Source of the DNA: Pseudoalteromonas tunicata
GTDB lineage: Bacteria; Pseudomonadota; Gammaproteobacteria; Enterobacterales; Alteromonadaceae
NCBI RefSeq assembly: GCF_002310815.1
Contig: NZ_CP011032.1
Span: 2,086,001-2,150,000 of the forward strand
DNA length: 64,000 nucleotides
Direction: 5' to 3'
A program made the translations under genes and the position numbers. Position 1 is the first letter of the stretch. Every line of letters starts with the position of its first letter. Positions 8,185-15,809 of the stretch are shown one piece after another. The notes beneath the pieces were generated by a model that did no database searches, had not been told where the DNA came from, and saw only the letters and a program-made list of their open reading frames with translations.

Positions 8185-10122
8185 TTATTTGCTCACCGTT
8201 AATGTGTAATTCCCTGCGCCGGAATAAGAATAGACAACAAAACGGTAATATCCTGCGCTGGCGTTATAGTTAATTTGTTCATTTGACGTCGGTGTTTCAG
8301 AGATAGCTACTTGTTGCCACGTGCTACTTTGCCAACGTTCGATTTTTAAATCAAAATCTGCATTCGTAGGTCCGACAAGCTTTAAACTTATCGCGCCTCC
8401 ACCATATTCAAACCAAGTGCCGTTAGGTTCAATTGCCTGTTGCTTTTCGTTTAAAGTACCAGTGTAAGTTTCATCTTTCGGTGGTGTAATGACAGTATCA
8501 CCCACTTTAAATGTGATGATTTTACCGGGTGAGCTGATATTACTAATACTCAAACCTGAGTCTTGCCCATTCCACCATAGCGCATTGGTGCCTCTGGATG
8601 TTTGTGCATTGGGATAAATGCTCGAGAACTCACCTGCATAATCAAATAAATCACGGGCATCACCCCGATTACGTTTGTATTCTGGATCGCGATTACCATC
8701 TGCATGCTCCATTTGAATATAAGGACGCCATTCATTGGAGTTTGAGCCTTGGCTATCGACATGCCAAATAGCAAGACCTTGATCAAGCTGCTCTGAACTT
8801 TGCCCCGATTGATGAATTGCTTCGATATAAAACGCTTCGTTTTGATTAGCAGGGTTAGTCCATTTATAAGAAGTATTACTATCAGAGGTTGCCGTGAGTG
8901 TACCTGTAGGCGCATTACTATTAATTGCAGGATTAAGCTCTGTGACGCTATCCCAGCCTGCCAGCGCTCTAAAATGTGCAACCGGTGGCGTTGGTTTAAA
9001 ACGGTTTGTATTACCAATTGCGCCATAACCCATCACTCCAAAGCTTGCGACTGAGCCTTCAGAGCTGCCATCATAATCGTAGAGATCAGGCCAATTGGTG
9101 ATCAAATGCCCAGATTCATGAACAAATGTGCCTATGGCTAAGCTACTGCGCATATCGGTTACTTGGTAGCGATCGGTACAAACACCATCGGCGCAAAAAC
9201 GTGGGCTTAATCTTGCCATGTGTGGCCATAAACCTTTTGACCAAGCGCTGTCTGAATTACCAGCGTACAAAACATTTAGCCCACGAATTGCGCCTGAGCT
9301 GTTAGTTGATAATGTTGCAAAATTGAATCCTTGTTGGAACTCAAGCCAATTTAGCGCTTCTAAAATCAACTCTTGTGAGCGCACGGTAGAGCTTAAGCTT
9401 GAATCAGCATAATAAGCTTTATTCTTTTTCGCGGTGTAATAACGGGTGACTGTATTGGTGTAATCTAACTTATTGCCTGAGACACTTTTAAAATAACCCC
9501 GCACAGACTGAGCATTGCCAAATTCGCTGTAGTTGACATCATTTAAAAAACGTTCAACTTGTTGCTGGGTAATTGTGCCGCGCTCATCTGGGAAATCGAT
9601 AATAATCGTGAGCCCTTTAATGTTGCCGCTGATCAAGGTCGAGGTATCGGAACTTGGCGTAAACGTATCGCTGTGTTGTAACTCATCATCTTGTTCAAGT
9701 AGTGTCTGTTCAAAATCGGCGGTCGAACTGTTACCTAGCATCTGCTGCATTTTTTCTGACACCAAGCGAGCTTTGGCGTGCGTACTTAAACCTTGCTGTT
9801 GATTTTGCAATGTTGCAAGCTCAGTGTCATTTTTTGTGAGCGTTTTTAGATTATTGCTGCTCACTAACACCCCTGTCGAAACTAAATCACTGCCAGCTTG
9901 ATTAAGCATGGCAAAGGCCATCCCTTTTAGGGTGTTATCAAACATCACCAATCGGCCATCTAGAGTGCGTTGCTCTGCGTAATAGTCATTACCGTTTAGC
10001 ACCACAGTGATCACCTCACCATTCGGTTGTGTAAATGTGTATTGGCTGTTGTTGTATGGAATGGCGGCAAAGGCATTAGCACATACAAGCGCTGCACTAC
10101 AAAGTGTAAATTTCAGTTTCAT
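8185..10122 (-). CDS. Secreted M6-family metalloprotease with C-terminal PPC domain
   Basis: 645-residue exported zinc protease of the immune-inhibitor-A (M6) type. A signal peptide is at residues 1-19 (ending ANAFA). The catalytic domain spans about 160-430, with the zinc motif HESGH at residues 335-339 followed by the M6-type PDLYDYDG, and a downstream FGVMGYGA Met-turn-like segment. The last 90 residues resemble a bacterial pre-peptidase C-terminal (PPC) beta-sandwich, often removed after secretion. I chose the ATG at 10122 because AAGGGA lies seven bases upstream and the signal peptide begins there. The longer reading adds ten residues with no ribosome binding site. It probably degrades extracellular protein for nutrition, which is inference. 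Confidence 0.92.
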   Translation of the reverse strand: MKLKFTLCSAALVCANAFAAIPYNNSQYTFTQPNGEVITVVLNGNDYYAEQRTLDGRLVMFDNTLKGMAFAMLNQAGSDLVSTGVLVSSNNLKTLTKNDTELATLQNQQQGLSTHAKARLVSEKMQQMLGNSSTADFEQTLLEQDDELQHSDTFTPSSDTSTLISGNIKGLTIIIDFPDERGTITQQQVERFLNDVNYSEFGNAQSVRGYFKSVSGNKLDYTNTVTRYYTAKKNKAYYADSSLSSTVRSQELILEALNWLEFQQGFNFATLSTNSSGAIRGLNVLYAGNSDSAWSKGLWPHMARLSPRFCADGVCTDRYQVTDMRSSLAIGTFVHESGHLITNWPDLYDYDGSSEGSVASFGVMGYGAIGNTNRFKPTPPVAHFRALAGWDSVTELNPAINSNAPTGTLTATSDSNTSYKWTNPANQNEAFYIEAIHQSGQSSEQLDQGLAIWHVDSQGSNSNEWRPYIQMEHADGNRDPEYKRNRGDARDLFDYAGEFSSIYPNAQTSRGTNALWWNGQDSGLSISNISSPGKIITFKVGDTVITPPKDETYTGTLNEKQQAIEPNGTWFEYGGGAISLKLVGPTNADFDLKIERWQSSTWQQVAISETPTSNEQINYNASAGYYRFVVYSYSGAGNYTLTVSK

Positions 10123-10239
10123 TGTTGTTCCCTTAAAAGTTAAATTACCCAATTTGGGTATTAAATGTTTAACTTAAAATTTACAACAGGTCAAAGTTTA
10201 ACCTTTCTTTTAATTTTATAAATTATACTTTTTTGTTAC

Positions 10240-10377
10240 ATGCAATCATGTGAAGTATTAATTCCAAAAATAGCACTGAGTAAATCACTGGCACTTAATG
10301 ACATCACCATCATTGAGTTAAATGACTTAGCCCAAGGTGAATCTGTGCCTCACACCAATTCACAGTATTTAATATAA
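10240..10377 (+). CDS. Possible 45-residue ORF, orphan, low support
   Basis: An ATG-initiated frame of 45 codons in the gap between the M6 protease and the Crp/Fnr gene, beginning MQSCEVLIPKIALSKS. The composition looks like ordinary protein, but no ribosome binding site precedes the ATG and no family is recognised. It could be a small gene, a remnant of a larger gene, or chance. The rest of the 10,123-10,446 gap is AT-rich and shows nothing else apart from a possible operator near 10,422. Confidence 0.2.
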   Translation: MQSCEVLIPKIALSKSLALNDITIIELNDLAQGESVPHTNSQYLI

Positions 10378-10446
10378 ACACCAGCAGCAAAATTAATTTA
10401 CTAAAGCGTTTATTCGTGTCGCTAGGTTGGTTACCATAAACAAAAA

Positions 10447-11040
10447 ATGGAATTTGTTATGCCGTGCCCATTTGATTATTTACGCCAGATTATTAATCAG
10501 TACCAAGAGTTAAGTGAAACCAGCTGGCACGCTTTTAAAGCTTGTTGTCAACTTAAAACAGTTGCCAAAGGCGAGGTTTTATACCCTGTTGGCGAAATAC
10601 CCACTTGCTTTTGTTTTGTCGTTACAGGCTTATTTCGTGGTTATGTTTTAGATGAGCAAGGCAATGAATATAACAAAACCTTTTTTCGTGAAGGCCGCTT
10701 TCCTGGAGTGATGAGCCCGCTATTAACGCAGCAACCGATTAATTTAGCTGTGCAGGCCATTGAGGCATCAACAGTGATTGAAATCAATTTTGCTCAATTT
10801 AGAGCGCTGATGTATAGCAATCTTGAGATCAGCCATTTTCAAATACATTATCTAGAAACTCATTGGCTACTGGAAAAAGAACGTAAAGAAATGCAACACC
10901 TTCAATTTGAGGCAAAAGATCGTTATTTACAATTTATCAACGAGCACGCTGCCATCGTACCCCGTTTAGCCCAATATCATATCGCAAGCTATTTAGGTAT
11001 AACCCCTACCCAACTGAGCCGTATCAAAAAAGAATTATAA
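10447..11040 (+). CDS. Crp/Fnr-family transcriptional regulator
   Basis: 197-residue regulator. Residues 30-125 form a cyclic-nucleotide-binding-type beta roll (KGEVLYPVGEIPTCFCFVVTGLFRGY). A dimerisation helix follows, and the C-terminal helix-turn-helix ends in HIASYLGITPTQLSRIKKEL. This short form, ending right after the recognition helix, is a common Crp-family variant. I see no cysteine cluster for an FNR-type Fe-S centre. An in-frame second ATG at 10459 has a slightly better upstream GGA. It heads a same-strand run of nitroreductase, transporter and acetyltransferase genes, two of which carry the same operator-like motif, so it probably regulates them. Confidence 0.88.
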   Translation: MEFVMPCPFDYLRQIINQYQELSETSWHAFKACCQLKTVAKGEVLYPVGEIPTCFCFVVTGLFRGYVLDEQGNEYNKTFFREGRFPGVMSPLLTQQPINLAVQAIEASTVIEINFAQFRALMYSNLEISHFQIHYLETHWLLEKERKEMQHLQFEAKDRYLQFINEHAAIVPRLAQYHIASYLGITPTQLSRIKKEL

Positions 11041-11051
11041 AAAATCTTGGT

Positions 11052-11072
11052 TTATCAACATATGTAAAGGAA
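11052..11072 (+). promoter_or_regulatory. Operator-like palindrome upstream of nitroreductase
   Basis: The site reads TTATCAACATATGTAAAGGA and is centred on the palindrome ACATATGT. It is 19 of 21 bases identical to a site at 11818-11838, and the two differences are symmetric and compensatory within the palindrome. It lies about 50 bases before the nitroreductase start. Confidence 0.55.
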
Positions 11073-11123
11073 AGCGCCATAAAGTCTGGTTATTGTAGCG
11101 TCATTCAATATCAGGAGATAACG

Positions 11124-11750
11124 ATGAGTCTATTGACCGCATTAAATTGGCGCTACGCTGTAAAAGAGTTTGCACAAAAAAGCTTATCTGAACAGAATAT
11201 TCAACACCTTATCGAGGCGGTGAGATTAGCGCCAGCCGCTTATGGTATTCAACCCTATAAGCTAATTGTTATCAGCAGTGAAAAAATCAAACAGGCTTGT
11301 TTAGTCCATAGCTATGGACAAGATAAAGTGATGAACTGCTCTCATTTGCTGGTTTTAGCCAGTAAAACTGCTATCACGGATAAGGATATAACACAGTTCA
11401 TCACGGCCCTTGCCGTAACATTAAATACCAAGAGTAAATCCTTAGCGGGTTATCAACATAATATTCAAAGTGATTTATTAAATCGCTCTGAGTCTGAACG
11501 CTCGAGTTGGGCCACAGAACAAACTTACATTGCGCTTGGCACACTATTAACCAGTGCCGCAATCTTGAATATCGACTGCTGCCCGATAACTGGTTTTGAT
11601 GCCCAAGGGATTAATCATGTATTGGACTTAAAAACCCAAAACCTCTGCGCAACTGTATTAATTCCTATTGGCTATCGTGCGCTAACCGATAAAGCAGCGA
11701 GTAAACCTAAGCATCGATTAAAAATAGACGAGCTTGTTATTGCGCTTTAA
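11124..11750 (+). CDS. Nitroreductase-family NAD(P)H-dependent oxidoreductase
   Basis: 208-residue FMN-dependent nitroreductase fold. It has the N-terminal ALNWRYAVKEF segment, RLAPAAYGIQPYKLIVISS (phosphate and flavin contacts of the family), and a C-terminal ATVLIPIGYRA strand. Members reduce nitro compounds, quinones or flavins using NAD(P)H in the cytoplasm, and the substrate cannot be told from sequence. A good ribosome binding site (CAGGAG) precedes the ATG. It has its own operator-like motif and lies 83 bases after the Crp/Fnr gene, suggesting a small stress or detoxification regulon with the following transporter. Confidence 0.9.
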   Translation: MSLLTALNWRYAVKEFAQKSLSEQNIQHLIEAVRLAPAAYGIQPYKLIVISSEKIKQACLVHSYGQDKVMNCSHLLVLASKTAITDKDITQFITALAVTLNTKSKSLAGYQHNIQSDLLNRSESERSSWATEQTYIALGTLLTSAAILNIDCCPITGFDAQGINHVLDLKTQNLCATVLIPIGYRALTDKAASKPKHRLKIDELVIAL

Positions 11751-11817
11751 AACCAAGTCTTGCATCCATCACATTGAATGTACAGTGCGGCGATAAAATA
11801 CCTTTGAAATTTTTACA

Positions 11818-11838
11818 TTATCAACCTAGGTAAAGGAA
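11818..11838 (+). promoter_or_regulatory. Operator-like palindrome upstream of YdcZ-type transporter
   Basis: The site reads TTATCAACCTAGGTAAAGGA with the central palindrome ACCTAGGT. It is the partner of the site at 11052-11072 and lies 54 bases before the transporter start. Confidence 0.55.
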
Positions 11839-11891
11839 TACAACGATATTTAGCAATCCTCTAAATTCATCATACAAATAGGAGCATAACC

Positions 11892-12341
11892 ATGAATCTT
11901 TTTGCATTATTAGCCCTTAGCGCAGGTGCCTGCATTGCGCTGCAAGCTGCAATGAACGCGCAGCTTGGTCAACTTTTAGGCAGCCCACTTCTTGCCACCA
12001 GCTTTGCGTTTTTAAGCAGTTTTGCACTAGTTAGTACGGTGGCTTATTTCAATCAATACGGGACAACTATCAGCGCCCTTAACCTCAGTCAAGTGCCATG
12101 GTTTTTATGGTGTTCATGTATTTTCAGTGTAATTGGCGTCGCAAGCTTTTATTTTTTAATCCCCAAATTAGGGGTGGGTAATGTAATGAGTTTTGCTTTA
12201 GCAGGCCAATTGATGCTCAGCATCGTGATAAGCCATTTTGGTTGGTTTGAAAGCCCAATTAAACACATCGACGGACAAAAAATACTTGGCATTATTTTTA
12301 TGATTGCCGCATTAGTGCTAATTAATAAGGAATTTAAATGA
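11892..12341 (+). CDS. YdcZ/DUF606-type DMT-superfamily transporter
   Basis: 149-residue inner-membrane protein with about five hydrophobic helices, of the small half-size drug/metabolite transporter type once called DUF606 (YdcZ). The AMNAQLG segment in the first helix and VIGVASFYFLIPKLGVGNVMSFALAGQ fit the family. Small members probably act as dimers, and the substrate is unknown. The ribosome binding site is TAGGAG. The stop overlaps the ATG of the next gene by four bases, so the acetyltransferase is translationally coupled. Confidence 0.85.
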   Translation: MNLFALLALSAGACIALQAAMNAQLGQLLGSPLLATSFAFLSSFALVSTVAYFNQYGTTISALNLSQVPWFLWCSCIFSVIGVASFYFLIPKLGVGNVMSFALAGQLMLSIVISHFGWFESPIKHIDGQKILGIIFMIAALVLINKEFK

Positions 12342-13051
12342 AGCTACCACACTCAAACACTGACTCAATGGTGTCAATACTTGAACAAAACTTAACTAAT
12401 TTACATAGCTTTTGGTCAACCATGCCTTTTACTCAACAAGGTACATGGTTTCGCCATAATCAATGGCCACATAAACTTTGGCAGGCTGGGTTTGATAGTC
12501 CTCTTTCGAGTAACCTTACGACTATCGCGGATCATGTTTTGGTGTCAACACACCCTATAAATTCACAACTATTACCGGCGCAATTTACTCAAAGCCATTT
12601 AATTACCATGAGTTTAGGGCTTAATGATAATACCGCCGCCGAGCTTTGCTCAAAAGTAACCCCTGAAACTGACTTTATTCAATGGGCAAATGCGTGTGGT
12701 AAAGCCTTTGGTTATCAAATAGATGCCGATGTTATCGAGCAGCTAGCGCAACACTCAAACAATTGGATATTGTCGCTCAAAGTAGATGAAAAAATTGCAG
12801 TGACAGCTATTTTGCATCAAACAAACTCTGGTTTTGGTGAACAAACCACCTTTGGTTTGCATCAAATGGGCGCGCTTACAGAATTTCGAGGACAGGGACT
12901 TGCCAAAAAAATGATGCAACACTTGATTGCTTTTGCCAAACAACAAGGTGCAAGCTTATTGACTTTACAAGCATCACAAGCAGGTTTGCCATTGTATGAA
13001 AAGCTCGGTTTTAAAGCGCAAGTGCCACTTTATTCATACCGTGTACTTTAG
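12338..13051 (+). CDS. GNAT-family N-acetyltransferase
   Basis: 237-residue protein. The C-terminal half is a GNAT fold with the acetyl-CoA loop FRGQGLAKKMM (the R/Q-x-x-G-x-G/A motif) and the family-typical GLPLYEKLGFK near the end. The N-terminal 110 residues form a less conserved domain. It acetylates an unknown amine. It overlaps the transporter gene by four bases and a very long hairpin terminator follows, so it ends the operon. Pairing an acetyltransferase with an exporter and a nitroreductase suggests detoxification, which is inference. Confidence 0.88.
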   Translation: MKLPHSNTDSMVSILEQNLTNLHSFWSTMPFTQQGTWFRHNQWPHKLWQAGFDSPLSSNLTTIADHVLVSTHPINSQLLPAQFTQSHLITMSLGLNDNTAAELCSKVTPETDFIQWANACGKAFGYQIDADVIEQLAQHSNNWILSLKVDEKIAVTAILHQTNSGFGEQTTFGLHQMGALTEFRGQGLAKKMMQHLIAFAKQQGASLLTLQASQAGLPLYEKLGFKAQVPLYSYRVL

Positions 13052-13084
13052 TTAACCGTATCGTTACCTGATAATTGGCAGATA

Positions 13085-13145
13085 AAACAGCCCTTAGAAA
13101 TATTAAAAGTGAGTACTTTTAATATTTCTAAAGGCTGTTTTTTAT
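13085..13145 (+). terminator. Very long hairpin, probable terminator
   Basis: Two 26-base arms (13085-13110 and 13115-13140) pair with a single mismatch around a four-base loop and end in a short T-run. The stem is much longer than a usual terminator. Confidence 0.75.
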
Positions 13146-13269
13146 ACTTTCAATCGATTACCCTTTTTATCGTTTACTTGCGCCTATATTAAGCAAATTG
13201 AGCTGTTGCAATCGACTCTTTTTCATATTCGTCTAAACTTTGTTTATCGTTTTTTGATATAAGTACTTT

Positions 13270-13671
13270 ATGCTAATTGAATTTATTTATACCAGCCATG
13301 CTAAAACCCCGCTCAGTCCAGAGCAACTAAGTACACTTAAGAAATCGTGCATTGAGTACAATACTCAACACAAAATAACAGGCATGTTGTTGTATAATAA
13401 TATGAAATTTATGCAAGTTTTAGAGGGCGACAAAGAGACTATCTTGGCACTTTTTAAAAAAATAAAACAAGACCCACGTCACCATCAGGTTGAAGCGCTG
13501 ATCTTAAATCCAATTGATGAACGTAATTTTGGTCAATGGGCTATGGGTATTGCAGATATCAGTAACGAGTCGATAAAACCGGACTTTTTATCCGATCCCA
13601 ACATCGTTAATAAAGCGCTCAGTAAAAAACTGTTATTAGCGTTTAGTCACCATTTAATTGAAATCGACTAA
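13270..13671 (+). CDS. Short BLUF-domain blue-light photoreceptor
   Basis: 133 residues, nearly all one BLUF domain (sensor of blue light using FAD). The photocycle residues fall at the expected places: Tyr7, Asn31, Gln49, Trp90 and Met92, all a constant 14 below Tyr21, Asn45, Gln63, Trp104 and Met106 of AppA. Also present are ITGMLLY and the FMQVLEG motif. There is no fused output domain, so it is of the PixD type that signals by protein contact. The partner is not evident: the neighbours are an acetyltransferase and an S51 peptidase. No strong ribosome binding site precedes the ATG. A bidirectional terminator separates it from the convergent peptidase gene. Confidence 0.95.
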   Translation: MLIEFIYTSHAKTPLSPEQLSTLKKSCIEYNTQHKITGMLLYNNMKFMQVLEGDKETILALFKKIKQDPRHHQVEALILNPIDERNFGQWAMGIADISNESIKPDFLSDPNIVNKALSKKLLLAFSHHLIEID

Positions 13672-13700
13672 CCAAAGATATCAAAAACAAATAGATTAAC

Positions 13701-13740
13701 AAAATAAGGCCTTGTTGAATTACAGCAAAGGCCTTATTTT
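13701..13740. terminator. Bidirectional intrinsic terminator
   Basis: A perfect 13-base stem, AAAATAAGGCCTT (13701-13713) with AAGGCCTTATTTT (13728-13740), with A and T tails on both sides. It lies between the convergent BLUF and S51 genes. Confidence 0.9.
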
Positions 13741-13756
13741 TCATTAAAAAACCAAC

Positions 13757-15457
13757 CTATTGTGATGCTGTGATCATCAACTCAAGTTCATTAATTGCAC
13801 AACCGTTTTGATGGCTGTTGACTCGTACATATTCAGTACTGTCTTGTGCACTTAAGCTCAGATTAAATTCATCGTGCTGCCCTTGGCTTTGACTACTTTT
13901 AGATAAACACATGGCTTGAGTTAATGAACGAAGCTTGGCATCGTTCAGAATATTTTGAAATATTTGCGCTGGTAACGCAGGCATATCGGCCCCGGCTTTT
14001 GCAGCTTGCTTAGTACGAGAACTGAGTGAAAACCCTTGTTTTGTGATATCGATCACAGTACCTGAAGGCCAGTAACTGTAATTATATTTTTGCTGCTGAC
14101 CCTTAGTTTGAATATGCACCACACCGTGTTTACCTACCACAGTCATCAGCTCAGTTTTATTCGCTTTAACCACAACCAAAGCTGTGGTTTCATCAACACC
14201 AAAACCATGATTTTGCCCCGTTTTGCTCAGTAACGTGGCTAAACGCGCGGTACGATTTCGTTCGCTAAAATGGGTATCTAAAATGCCGTAATTAAAGGTG
14301 CCTAAGCCACCTAACGCTTGATAGGTTAAGCTATCTGGCCCTAGATTATCAGGGCAACTTTCCAGGCAGCGCTCGCTCGGTGCATTAAACGCAAATGCCC
14401 CTTCACGCAGCGCAGCTAAGCTTGTGCCATTGCTTATCATCGCCACCTGCCCTGCGGTATTTTTACCACCGCTTTGCACTGCAGTGCCGGCACTAGTACC
14501 GATAATAATTGGCCGTGAACGTAAAACCTCCCTCCAAGGATATTCATTTCCTTGCTCATCAAACATCACTTGGCGTGTCAAACTTTGATCACCACCATTA
14601 AACATTAGCCCGGTGCTTGCAGCTAAAATGGTGACTAAATTAGCACTGCCTTTTTCGCATAAAGCCTGCTCAGCCGCGGTACGATCAGGATAAATAACCT
14701 CACGATTATAAAGACCCATCAACTGCTCTCGGTATTGATTGAGCTGACTGCATTCGTTACGGCTAATTGCTTTAGCTAACGCAGGGGTTAACGGTAACCA
14801 AGCTTGGCTCACCCCTTCAAATGACAGTAATCCTTCATAAAAATCAGCAGTTTCATAAGGATCTCGGCTTGAAGCTGTAATGGCCAATAGTTGAGGAGTC
14901 GCATTACTTACTTTGCTTGCGCCTTCAATAAAAGCCAAAATATCATTGGCAGCGCGCTCGCTATTTTTTGCACTGTCCACTTGCTCTTTTAGCCTTTGCC
15001 CTGATGCATCGAGTACCGGTTGTTCAAGCATATCTAGGACAAAATTGTATTCTTGATCAATCAACTGATTAAGCTGTTGCTGGTCTAAATCACGCCAAGC
15101 CCATAACAATTCGCTTTTATTCATTATTTGTGAATAGTTAGCCATCAGTATGGTTAGGCTTTTCACTGTTGCAGATTTTGCATCGTTATTTGCTGTAGGC
15201 CAACGCTCAGCAATCGCACTTATTGCCATTTTATTAAGCTGATAATTATTTTGTTTTTTACCGGATAGCGCGCTATTTAAGCGACAGTTTTGTGGACTAA
15301 AACTGGAGCATGTTGTTAACGCACCTCCTATTAGCACTAGAGTTTGATCTTGCTTATTAGCAAGCAATGGCAATGAAAGTGCTGTTAAAATCAGCGAAAA
15401 AGCAAATTTGGTTAAACCATTTGGTTTTAAGGTATGGGGTAATTTATACAGTTCCAT
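13757..15457 (-). CDS. Exported cyanophycinase-like peptidase (family S51)
   Basis: 566-residue S51-family peptidase. From the ATG at 15457 there is a hydrophobic export segment at about residues 17-33. The domain shows LVLIGGAL (39-46), FNGGDQ (286-291), the nucleophile elbow GTSAGTAV with Ser322, GILDTHFSERNR (391-402) and FGVDETTALVV (419-429). All match cyanophycinases, which release beta-Asp-Arg dipeptides from cyanophycin. It is longer than cytoplasmic cyanophycinase (about 270-290) because of a large insertion at about residues 60-270, as in extracellular forms. The longer reading adds 35 residues without a ribosome binding site. It is divergent from a TonB receptor, a carrier and an IadA-type dipeptidase, which fits uptake and cleavage of its products. 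Cyanophycin as the substrate is inferred. Confidence 0.85.
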   Translation of the reverse strand: MELYKLPHTLKPNGLTKFAFSLILTALSLPLLANKQDQTLVLIGGALTTCSSFSPQNCRLNSALSGKKQNNYQLNKMAISAIAERWPTANNDAKSATVKSLTILMANYSQIMNKSELLWAWRDLDQQQLNQLIDQEYNFVLDMLEQPVLDASGQRLKEQVDSAKNSERAANDILAFIEGASKVSNATPQLLAITASSRDPYETADFYEGLLSFEGVSQAWLPLTPALAKAISRNECSQLNQYREQLMGLYNREVIYPDRTAAEQALCEKGSANLVTILAASTGLMFNGGDQSLTRQVMFDEQGNEYPWREVLRSRPIIIGTSAGTAVQSGGKNTAGQVAMISNGTSLAALREGAFAFNAPSERCLESCPDNLGPDSLTYQALGGLGTFNYGILDTHFSERNRTARLATLLSKTGQNHGFGVDETTALVVVKANKTELMTVVGKHGVVHIQTKGQQQKYNYSYWPSGTVIDITKQGFSLSSRTKQAAKAGADMPALPAQIFQNILNDAKLRSLTQAMCLSKSSQSQGQHDEFNLSLSAQDSTEYVRVNSHQNGCAINELELMITASQ

Positions 15458-15633
15458 AATGTTACACTCATGTAAAAAAATTAAACGAAATAGCTTGCAG
15501 CAAAATTTGAAGCTTGCTATAAAAATAAGGAACTTTAAAATCGCAAGTAAGCTAGCATTCAAATGTTTGCTTTGTCAAAACCCTTTTGGATTAGAATTAT
15601 GTTTAAAAATGCAACATCGCTACAAACATATTT

Positions 15634-15727
15634 CTACTCACCTTACTACCTTTCGGAGTGGTTCGACGAGTAGAGACCTCCTCACATTCTCTGTGAGGGG
15701 CTTACTATGTCTTACACATCGCTGCCC
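15634..15727. ncRNA. Candidate structured leader: three consecutive hairpins
   Basis: A GC-richer stretch in the 352-base divergent gap. Hairpin 1 pairs CTACTC (15634-15639) with GAGTAG (15668-15673). Hairpin 2 pairs CCTCACA (15680-15686) with TGTGAGG (15692-15698). Hairpin 3 pairs GGGC (15698-15701) with GCCC (15724-15727), with an inner ATGT/ACAT pairing. It could be a leader RNA of the TonB receptor gene (plus) or of the S51 gene (minus). I match it to no known riboswitch. The rest of the 15,458-15,809 gap is AT-rich. Confidence 0.35.
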
Positions 15728-15809
15728 TGTCTAAAACATTAAAAATTGCGCATTCGGTTGAATTGTTTAAATCACTGCTGCGCGCATAAAAAGACAAAAG
15801 GTATAAATC

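Noticed and set aside
8550..9026. 158-codon minus-strand frame inside the M6 protease gene
   Set aside because: It overlaps the catalytic region of a clear protease in another frame and has no family resemblance.
15634..15727. The hairpin cluster as a tRNA or a known riboswitch
   Set aside because: No acceptor stem with a T-arm sequence is present, and the loops do not match any riboswitch consensus I can recall.
15408..15734. 108-codon plus-strand frame across the S51 gene start and the divergent gap
   Set aside because: It has no ribosome binding site, covers the signal region of the S51 gene on the other strand, and its composition looks random.
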